From assembly GCA_015490475.1 (NCBI GenBank), contig WFXT01000061.1, positions 1-5,642 on the forward strand: DNA of 5,642 nt, written 5' to 3'. The notes under the pieces were generated by a model. The model was not told where the DNA came from. It searched no databases and saw only the letters and a list, made by a program, of their open reading frames with translations. How positions within the stretch are numbered: position 1 is the stretch's first letter; each line of letters opens with the position of its first letter. Both the position numbers and the translations under genes were made by a program. This document shows, piece after piece, positions 1-5,226 of the stretch. The stretch is from Bacteroidota bacterium (lineage in GTDB: Bacteria > Bacteroidota > Bacteroidia > JAADEI01).

Positions 1-333
1 ACAAAGCCTACAAGCAGTGATCAACTTAGAGAACTCGTTTTGAAGGCAAGGGAAATCCAAACCAGGCGCTTTAAAGATTATCCCGGAATTTATTCAAATG
101 CTCAGATGTCGCCAAGACTAATCCGGAAGTTTTGCAACCTTACTGACAGTGCTTCTCGTCTATTAGAAGGGGCGATAGAGCAACTTGGACTGTCTGCTCG
201 TGCCCATGATAGAATTCTGCGTGTGGCACGAACTATAGCAGACATGGACGGTTCCGATGAAATAAACGCAACACACGTGGCAGAAGCAATACAATACAGA
301 ACCCTTGATAGAAAAACATGGGGAATGTTGTAA
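1..333 (+). CDS. comM: YifB/ComM-type Mg-chelatase-like AAA+ ATPase, C-terminal fragment (5' end outside window)
   Basis: The reading frame is open from base 1 to a TAA at 331-333, so the gene starts upstream and only about 110 C-terminal residues are seen. The TTG at base 40 should not be taken as the start, because conserved family sequence (SDQLRELVLKAREIQ) runs through it. The visible part is the Mg_chelatase_C helical domain: YSNAQMSPR, then LGLSARAHDRILRVARTIAD, then HVAEAIQYRTLDR followed by a Trp, all hallmarks of the YifB family ending. The ATPase core (Walker A and B) lies outside the window. In Proteobacteria, ComM is a hexameric helicase that promotes branch migration during natural transformation. 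Whether this protein does the same here is inference. Family assignment is very secure; the gene symbol is by homology. Confidence 0.93.
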   Translation, partial: TKPTSSDQLRELVLKAREIQTRRFKDYPGIYSNAQMSPRLIRKFCNLTDSASRLLEGAIEQLGLSARAHDRILRVARTIADMDGSDEINATHVAEAIQYRTLDRKTWGML

Positions 334-351
334 AAAGTTAAATCTTTAATC

Positions 352-2736
352 ATGACGACAATGAGGGCACTACCTTTGGCGATGGGGCTTGCCTTAACAT
401 TGGCAGGCATTTCTGAAGCTCAAAACCCAATTGACCCATACAAGTATCTTGCTACTCTTGAATTTGACGGTGAAGATTTCTCTTTGCCGACGCAGGTTGA
501 AAATGTTTTTCCTGTTCGTTTTGATTTTAATACTACACAAGACGCCAATAACGATGGACAGATAAATCCAGAAGATAATCTGGAAAATATAATACCGTAT
601 GCCATAGGGTATAATATAACAGGAACTGGTAGAACCGGAATCTCAAGTCGTGGACCCAATGACCAGAGGCCAGCTGTATACTACCATTACGTTGATATCT
701 ATCCGTGGCGTGTTCATCAATATTGGCTGTATTATGCCGATAATGATTGGTTGAATAATCACGAGCATGATTGGGAGTTTTACTTTGTATACACTATCAA
801 TGGTGTACCTACTCATGTAGGGTATAGTGCACATGGTCTCATAACTATTGAAACATGGTGTAATATTCAAAAAGACCTTTATGATCCTTCACATCCAAGG
901 ATAGGTGTTGATGGAGGTTCACACGCTATGAAAAATTCAGGTGAGGACGGCGTTAGAATTCGCTTTGATGGATTTATTGAACGTAGGAATGGACGCTTGA
1001 ATTTTGATACCGCTACTATTCCTTGGGTGATTTATAGCAATGACCCCAATGTCATAAATGCAGTGCCATATACACAGTATCCTGATACATTTTGGTATGA
1101 AGACCCATTCTACGGTGGTAATGAATATGGCGACCCGAGACAGGCTCCTTGGCTTAGAACACGCTGGACAAATCCTGAAATGCCGTCAGGACAACCTGTA
1201 GTCCCTAATCTTCCTGACACTATTTATAAATGCAAGGGAGATACAGTTACTTTAGATGCTGGACCAGGCGGTTCTGCATACCTATGGAGCACAGGTGAAA
1301 CAACACAAACAATTGACGTAGTTACTCCAGGAAAATATTGGGTTAATGTGACGTCCACTGCCGATGGATGCACATACACAATTCCCGACACTGTCATCGT
1401 TGTTGACTATCCCGTTCCAGATACAACCCTAATAATAGCACTTGATACCACCTATAAATGCTACTATCAGGATTCAATTACCATCGTCGCAGACTCTGGA
1501 TATATATTCTATGGTTGGAGCACTGGAGACACAGGACAATCAATAACTGTGTCCATGCAGGGATTTTATACCGTCTATGTTATAGATTCATTCGGATGTT
1601 GGTGGAAAGATTCAACTTTAGTCCTGGAACGAGTATATATGCCCTCATTTACGGGAGATACTATCTTTAAATGCTTTAATGATACCATCACTTTGACCGC
1701 TATTAACGGCATCTTTTATCAATGGAACACCGGCGATACCACTCAAAGTGTATCTGTTCTCTATGAAGGGATGTATTTGGTGACGGCAACCGATTCTCAA
1801 GGGTGTATACATCCTGATACTGTTTATGTAGCTAATTACCCTGTAGGACCTGTTTTGCTTCAAGATTCATTTATGCTTTGTTCATGGAACGACAGTGTCA
1901 TTATTGGAGCATTCACACATTTTCTCTGGTATGAATGGAATACGGGTGACACATTAGATAGCATTGTTATCTATTCCCCAGGTGAGTATATTGTTCAGGT
2001 TGTGGATTCTTACAGTTGTAGGTTCTTTGACACAGTGTTTGTATATGCCTATCCACAACCAAATGATATTATTTCGCAACACTATGTAAGTAAATGTTCA
2101 GAAGATACAATTACAATTTATGCCAATCAGGGATTTGTCTCTTATCAATGGAGCACGGGAGACACCGCACAAGCAATCATGGTCCAAAATCCAGGAACTT
2201 ATGTTGTTCTTGTTACTGACACCTTTGGTTGTGCTTATGTTGATAGTGTAATAGTACGGGATACGATTTATCAACACGGGGTTCTCTTTTCTGGAATAGG
2301 TTCTGATGGAAAGTGTTATGTAGCAGTTACTCAAAATGCTGACTCGTTAGTTTGGGAGTTTGATTCTGTCTATTTGACAACGGGCGATACGGCATGTGTG
2401 CCTAACTCTGGCATGCTATGTATATATGGTTTTAGCCTCTGCTATGTGGACACGTTCTGCAGTCAGGTCTTTGTTCTTAGTTCCGATAGCGATACTGTGT
2501 CCAGTGTTCCAGTTGTGGATGTGCTCATGGCATCGCAATGTGATTTAGTAGGTGTGTATGATTTTACAGGAAGGAGAGTTAGAGAGCTTGAAAAATGTTC
2601 TGTAACACCTTGTTTGTTGCATTTCAAATGCTATAATGTAAAAGGTAGAGAAGCTCAGACGATAAAAATGCTTATTACACCCTATGATAAGCAAACCCTC
2701 TTGATAAATAACCGATCACAAAAAAAGGACCGTTAG
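352..2736 (+). CDS. Large secreted protein: HEHDWE-motif N-terminal domain, five Cys-paired Ig-like repeats, T9SS-like C-terminal domain
   Basis: The protein has 794 residues. ATG at 352 gives a signal peptide of about 23 residues (hydrophobic LPLAMGLALTLAG, likely cleavage SEA|Q); ATG at 361 would serve equally well. Residues 64-75 (DANNDGQINPED) fit an EF-hand/dockerin-like calcium loop. Residues 105-200 carry YWLYY (124-128), HEHDWE (137-142) and GGSHA (188-192), an order that recalls the NPP1 necrosis-inducing (GHRHDWE) and VPS62-like families. Residues 283-636 hold five Ig-like repeats with a W-S/N-T-G-D/E-T motif. Residues 638-710 look like a degenerate, Cys-rich sixth unit. Residues 718-775 resemble a T9SS sorting domain (VGVYDFTGRRV). 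They are followed by 19 extra residues, unusual because such domains normally end the protein. The mature protein has 20 Cys, suggesting disulfides outside the cytoplasm. It lies 18 bases after the comM-like gene with no Shine-Dalgarno. Substrate and function are unknown; an adhesin-like or surface-binding role is a guess. Confidence 0.85.
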   Translation: MTTMRALPLAMGLALTLAGISEAQNPIDPYKYLATLEFDGEDFSLPTQVENVFPVRFDFNTTQDANNDGQINPEDNLENIIPYAIGYNITGTGRTGISSRGPNDQRPAVYYHYVDIYPWRVHQYWLYYADNDWLNNHEHDWEFYFVYTINGVPTHVGYSAHGLITIETWCNIQKDLYDPSHPRIGVDGGSHAMKNSGEDGVRIRFDGFIERRNGRLNFDTATIPWVIYSNDPNVINAVPYTQYPDTFWYEDPFYGGNEYGDPRQAPWLRTRWTNPEMPSGQPVVPNLPDTIYKCKGDTVTLDAGPGGSAYLWSTGETTQTIDVVTPGKYWVNVTSTADGCTYTIPDTVIVVDYPVPDTTLIIALDTTYKCYYQDSITIVADSGYIFYGWSTGDTGQSITVSMQGFYTVYVIDSFGCWWKDSTLVLERVYMPSFTGDTIFKCFNDTITLTAINGIFYQWNTGDTTQSVSVLYEGMYLVTATDSQGCIHPDTVYVANYPVGPVLLQDSFMLCSWNDSVIIGAFTHFLWYEWNTGDTLDSIVIYSPGEYIVQVVDSYSCRFFDTVFVYAYPQPNDIISQHYVSKCSEDTITIYANQGFVSYQWSTGDTAQAIMVQNPGTYVVLVTDTFGCAYVDSVIVRDTIYQHGVLFSGIGSDGKCYVAVTQNADSLVWEFDSVYLTTGDTACVPNSGMLCIYGFSLCYVDTFCSQVFVLSSDSDTVSSVPVVDVLMASQCDLVGVYDFTGRRVRELEKCSVTPCLLHFKCYNVKGREAQTIKMLITPYDKQTLLINNRSQKKDR
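1198..2259 (+). repeat. Five tandem Ig-like repeats of about 70-76 codons within the secreted protein gene
   Basis: The repeats show in the protein (residues about 283-636) more than in the DNA, so they are old and diverged. First Cys of each unit: residues 294, 370, 441, 510, 582. Second Cys: 340, 416, 485, 556, 627. Motif Trp: 312, 389, 458, 529, 600. The period is 69-77 residues, and the two Cys of a unit are 44-46 apart, so one disulfide per unit is likely. Each unit reads roughly as KC, D-T/S-I-T-I, W-S-T-G-D-T-x-Q-S-I, G-x-Y-x-V, then D-S-x-G-C. Such units are common in Bacteroidota surface proteins, where they act as stalks or binding modules. The specific role here is unknown. Confidence 0.85.
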
Positions 2737-2737
2737 A

Positions 2738-2767
2738 GTAAACCTTTGGTGGGAACTTTACGTAAAG
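2738..2767. promoter_or_regulatory. Cluster of GTAAA/TTTAC inverted repeats ahead of the DUF2795 gene
   Basis: The 72-base gap 2737-2808 contains a perfect 12-base palindrome, CTTTACGTAAAG, at 2756-2767. A further GTAAA at 2738-2742 could pair instead with TTTAC at 2757-2761, giving two mutually exclusive hairpins. A weaker stem, TTCCT-AATC-AGGAA, lies at 2777-2790. No convincing promoter was found; GATAAT at 2767-2772 is close to a -10 box but lacks a good partner. The palindrome could be an operator for the gene at 2809 or chance structure in AT-rich DNA. Only the palindrome itself is certain. Confidence 0.3.
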
Positions 2768-2808
2768 ATAATAACATTCCTAATCAGGAAGGTTAAAATC
2801 CTGTAGCC

Positions 2809-3033
2809 ATGTATTGGACGATTGAATTGGCTTCCTACCTTGAGGATGCTCCATGGCCCTGCACTAAGGAGGAACTCATTGACTACGCCATCAGGTCTGG
2901 AGCACCCCTGGAAGTCATTGAAAACCTTCAAGAACTTGATGATGACGAAGTTTACGAAGGAATAGAAGACATCTGGCCTGATTACATCAGTGAGGATGAG
3001 TTCTTCTTTAACGAAGACGAATACGAACAATAA
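2809..3033 (+). CDS. Small acidic DUF2795 family protein
   Basis: This 74-residue protein matches, from memory, the short DUF2795 (PF11387) proteins widespread in Bacteroidota: MYWTIELASYLEDAPWP, then KEELIDYAIRSGAPLEVIEN, then the ending IWPDYI...FFFNEDEYEQ. The match covers the full length and starts exactly at this ATG, which supports the start. It is extremely acidic: 24 Asp/Glu against one Lys and one Arg. There is no signal peptide or membrane segment, so it is probably cytoplasmic. The molecular function of the family is unknown. It is followed 9 bases later by a strong terminator and preceded by a 72-base gap, so it may be its own transcription unit or the end of one read from upstream. 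No Shine-Dalgarno is present at the usual spacing (AGGAAGG at 2786-2792 is too far away). Confidence 0.92.
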   Translation: MYWTIELASYLEDAPWPCTKEELIDYAIRSGAPLEVIENLQELDDDEVYEGIEDIWPDYISEDEFFFNEDEYEQ

Positions 3034-3042
3034 GTTTAAATA

Positions 3043-3070
3043 ACCATCCCCTAAGGGGGTGGTCTTTTTT
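3043..3070 (+). terminator. Rho-independent terminator after the DUF2795 gene
   Basis: ACCATCCCC (3043-3051) pairs with GGGGGTGGT (3055-3063) around the 3-base loop TAA. This gives a 9-bp GC-rich stem with one T-G wobble, followed by C and six T (3065-3070). It starts 9 bases after the stop codon at 3033 and separates this gene from the secreted protein gene at 3144. Confidence 0.93.
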
Positions 3071-3097
3071 GCCTTAAGTCACTCTTCTCTTTTAATA

Positions 3098-3129
3098 TTT
3101 CTCTGCGAAAGATAATTTTCCTAAGTTTA
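3098..3129 (+). promoter_or_regulatory. Possible Bacteroidota-type promoter for the choice-of-anchor B gene
   Basis: TAAGTTTA at 3122-3129 matches the Bacteroidota -7 consensus TAnnTTTG except for the last base. TTTC at 3098-3101, 20 bases upstream, matches three of four bases of the -33 TTTG element. A promoter is expected here because a strong terminator ends just before, at 3070. The predicted transcript start would leave only about 10 bases of leader, which is short. Both elements are imperfect. Confidence 0.35.
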
Positions 3130-3144
3130 CCATAAAAAGGTAAA
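3126..3144. repeat. Inverted repeat TTTACC-N7-GGTAAA touching the start codon
   Basis: TTTACC (3126-3131) and GGTAAA (3139-3144) are perfect inverted arms around ATAAAAA. The right arm includes the A of the ATG at 3144, and the left arm overlaps the candidate -7 element. It could be a repressor site, or an RNA hairpin that masks the start if transcription begins further upstream. Arms of six AT-rich bases can also arise by chance. Confidence 0.3.
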
Positions 3145-4688
3145 TGAGAAGTCTTAGAGTTCTTTTCCTTGTTGCATCTATCGTAACATTGCACGCACAG
3201 GACGGTTCATGGAATATTGAACTACTAAGTCAATACCCATTACCATATGCAAATGATATATGGGGTTGGGAAGATAGCATTACAGGTCGCAGATTTGCCT
3301 TTGTTGGGGGATATTCGTCAACATATCTGTTTGACATTACTGATCCAGCCAATCCTGTATTAATTGATACTGTTCCAGGTGCAGGTAGTATATGGCGAGA
3401 TATGAAAGTTTGGAATGATAGGCTTTATATAGTTCACGATATTGTATATAGTGGTTCTGCCAGTGGACTACAGATAGTTAATTTGAGAACCTTAGCAGAT
3501 AGCAATAGGGTTAGATATCGCAATACATATCCCGGAGGTTTTCAAAATTCACATAATATTTTCATTGATGAGAAGGGGAGGGCGTGGTTGTGGGGTTCTA
3601 CGCCTGGAAATAATTATGTTGTTGACCTTAGCAATCCAGACACCCCTAGGTTTATTACGGATTATGCTATTGGAGGGGGCATTGATCCTTATATACACGA
3701 TGGATTTGTTAGAAATGACACAATATGGGGAGGACATATATATGTGGGTAGGGCGGCGGCGTCTGTGTTTGATGGCAATACAAATACTTTTTCCTATGTG
3801 GGTAGTGTAGTAACACCAGATCAATTTACGCATAACGTATGGCTTAGCGATGACGGGAAATATCTGTTTACTACGGATGAAACTAGTGGAGCACCGATAG
3901 GTATATATGATATTTCTTCACCGATCACACCAGTTCTGGTGGCAACATTCAAATCAAGTAGGAATCCAGTAATACCACATAATGTCTTTTATAAGGATGG
4001 TTTTATATACATTTCCTACTATACGGACGGTGTTGTGGTTGCTGATGTAAGGGTGCCAGATCTGCCTGTTGAAGTAGCATGGTACGATACGAGTCCGTTT
4101 AATTCTTCCGATTTTAAAGGATGTTGGGGAATTTTTCCTTTTTTCAACGATGACATAATTATTGCTTCTGATATGGAACAGGGACTTTTTGTTCTGAGAT
4201 CCAGGTGGAAGCCTGCTGTTCGTATATACGTTAGAGTGTTTGAGGATTCTGTAAATGGCACGCCAGCCTGGGGAGTGCCTGTCAGGATTCTTTCGCCAGG
4301 TCAGACTTACGTTAATGGTGTAACTAATGGAGCAGGAATAGTTAAAGGAGGATTTACAGATTCCGGGGTATATAAAATAACTGTGTCTTTACAGGATACG
4401 ACGTTTATTGCAGAAGTGTTGCTAACTTATGGAGAGACTGATACTATTGATTTTATTGTCGGCAGAGGAATAGTTGGTGTTCAGGAGATTTCTGCGTTTC
4501 CCGAACAATGTAAGATAGTTAAAGGCAATGTAGCTATGTGTGACCAACCTGTCTTTATTCAGTTCTATTCTGCCGATGGCAGGCTATTATGGGATGGAAA
4601 AGCAGGCGAGGCAATCATTCCTGAAAACGCCATGTTTATGTGTATTGATGGCAAATGCAACAAGATAGGTTTAATAAGCGTTTATTAG
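3144..4688 (+). CDS. Secreted choice-of-anchor B (LVIVD beta-propeller) family protein with T9SS-like C-terminal domain
   Basis: The protein has 514 residues and a signal peptide MRSLRVLFLVASIVTLHA cleaved before QD. Residues about 22-352 match the choice-of-anchor B family (TIGR04312), a propeller built from LVIVD-type units. Four blade motifs of the form D-[I/L/V]-x-x-P-x-x-P begin at D64, D161, D256 and D301. Family-typical His motifs are SHNIFIDE (H137), YIHDGF (H185), THNVWLSDDGKY (H230) and PHNVFYKDG (H279), then GCWGIFPFF (326-334) and ASDMEQGLFV (341-350). Residues 356-440 look like an Ig or carboxypeptidase-regulatory-like beta domain. Residues 444-514 look like a T9SS sorting domain (VFIQFYSADGRLL), so export across the outer membrane and surface attachment are likely. 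The biochemical role of the family is not established. tpx follows 17 bases downstream and may be cotranscribed. There is no clear Shine-Dalgarno. Confidence 0.9.
   Translation: MRSLRVLFLVASIVTLHAQDGSWNIELLSQYPLPYANDIWGWEDSITGRRFAFVGGYSSTYLFDITDPANPVLIDTVPGAGSIWRDMKVWNDRLYIVHDIVYSGSASGLQIVNLRTLADSNRVRYRNTYPGGFQNSHNIFIDEKGRAWLWGSTPGNNYVVDLSNPDTPRFITDYAIGGGIDPYIHDGFVRNDTIWGGHIYVGRAAASVFDGNTNTFSYVGSVVTPDQFTHNVWLSDDGKYLFTTDETSGAPIGIYDISSPITPVLVATFKSSRNPVIPHNVFYKDGFIYISYYTDGVVVADVRVPDLPVEVAWYDTSPFNSSDFKGCWGIFPFFNDDIIIASDMEQGLFVLRSRWKPAVRIYVRVFEDSVNGTPAWGVPVRILSPGQTYVNGVTNGAGIVKGGFTDSGVYKITVSLQDTTFIAEVLLTYGETDTIDFIVGRGIVGVQEISAFPEQCKIVKGNVAMCDQPVFIQFYSADGRLLWDGKAGEAIIPENAMFMCIDGKCNKIGLISVY
4644..4673 (+). 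promoter_or_regulatory. Possible Bacteroidota-type promoter for tpx, inside the end of the preceding gene
   Basis: ATTG (4644-4647) and TAGGTTTA (4666-4673) are separated by 18 bases. They match three of four and seven of eight specified or allowed positions of the Bacteroidota TTTG / TAnnTTTG promoter. The predicted start would leave a leader of roughly 25 bases before the tpx ATG at 4706, which is reasonable. A separate promoter would let the stress gene tpx be expressed apart from the secreted protein upstream. The match is by eye only. Confidence 0.35.
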
Positions 4689-4705
4689 ACTAAATATAAA
4701 CAGGT

Positions 4706-5215
4706 ATGAAAGTAAAATTCAAGGGACAGGAAGTTCAAATAGGCAACGGCATTGAATTGAAAGTTGGCGATAAGGCACCTGTGGCACGTGTCGTAACAAC
4801 CGACCTTCAAGAAATAGAGGTTGGAGGCTCAAAGGACAAAGTTCAGGTATTAATTACTGTTCCGTCGCTTGACACACCTGTTTGTGCCACTGAAACAAAA
4901 CGATTTAATGAGTTAATCGCTAATAAAGAAGGGATTTTTCCAGTGGTAATTTCAATGGACCTACCATTTGCTTCAAAGCGTTTCTGCACAACAGAAGGCG
5001 TAGATAATCTAATCGTTGCTTCTGATTTTAGATATGGAGAGTTTAAGCGTAACTATGGAATTGAGATAAAAGAAGGACCACTTGCAGGATTACTTGCCAG
5101 AACAATATTTGTAGTGGATAAAGATGGCGCAATCAGATATATTCAGATTGTTCCCGAAATAACTCAGGAACCAGATTACGACGATGTTATAAAGACAATT
5201 GAACAAATTGTGTAA
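4706..5215 (+). CDS. tpx: Thiol peroxidase (atypical 2-Cys peroxiredoxin)
   Basis: The 169 residues are the usual length for Tpx, which reduces hydrogen peroxide and alkyl hydroperoxides with electrons from thioredoxin and acts in the cytoplasm or, in some Gram-negatives, the periplasm. No signal peptide is seen here, so cytoplasmic is likely. The peroxidatic Cys60 sits in the family motif SLDTPVCATETKRFN, with Thr57 in the active site. The resolving Cys94 is in SKRFCTTEG, and the conserved Arg132 is in LLARTIFVVD. All catalytic residues are present, so the enzyme should be active. The N-terminal FKGQEVQIGN and the VGDKAP segment confirm the start. The gene follows the secreted protein gene by 17 bases, and its stop codon abuts the stop of the convergent fabH gene. 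Confidence 0.97.
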   Translation: MKVKFKGQEVQIGNGIELKVGDKAPVARVVTTDLQEIEVGGSKDKVQVLITVPSLDTPVCATETKRFNELIANKEGIFPVVISMDLPFASKRFCTTEGVDNLIVASDFRYGEFKRNYGIEIKEGPLAGLLARTIFVVDKDGAIRYIQIVPEITQEPDYDDVIKTIEQIV

Positions 5216-5226
5216 TCACCATTTGT
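5203..5226. terminator. Imperfect hairpin centred on the tpx/fabH stop-stop junction, possible bidirectional terminator
   Basis: ACAAAT (5203-5208) pairs with ATTTGT (5221-5226) and GTG (5210-5212) with CAC (5217-5219). This makes nine pairs with one T/C mismatch (5209/5220) and a TAAT loop formed by the last three tpx bases and the first base past them. It spans both stop codons symmetrically. Neither strand shows a strong T run after the stem, so intrinsic termination is not assured. A competing stem, ACAATT (5195-5200) with AATTGT (5206-5211), overlaps it. Confidence 0.35.

Noticed and set aside
40..333. A complete small gene starting at TTG 40
   Set aside because: The frame is open to base 1 and family sequence continues upstream of the TTG, so this is the tail of a larger gene.
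102..410. Open frame of 102 codons on the minus strand across the comM-like gene end
   Set aside because: It lies antisense to clearly conserved YifB C-terminal sequence and its protein shows no recognisable family; a shadow frame.
1198..2259. CRISPR-like or DNA-level tandem repeat array
   Set aside because: The periodicity is about 210-230 bases, exists at protein level with diverged codons, and has no conserved DNA repeat and spacer pattern.
2758..3030. Minus-strand frame of 90 codons opposite the DUF2795 gene
   Set aside because: It is fully antisense to a conserved small gene; its open length follows from the acidic codon content of that gene.
3549..3833. Open frame of 94 codons on the minus strand (and a plus-strand frame at 3565-3810) inside the propeller gene
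   Set aside because: Both overlap the well-supported choice-of-anchor B coding sequence, and their proteins look like low-quality translations rich in unlikely runs.
5195..5211. ACAATT-GAACA-AATTGT stem as a stand-alone tpx terminator
   Set aside because: It is a short AU-only-type stem inside the coding end with no T run after it; kept only as a competitor to the hairpin at 5203-5226.
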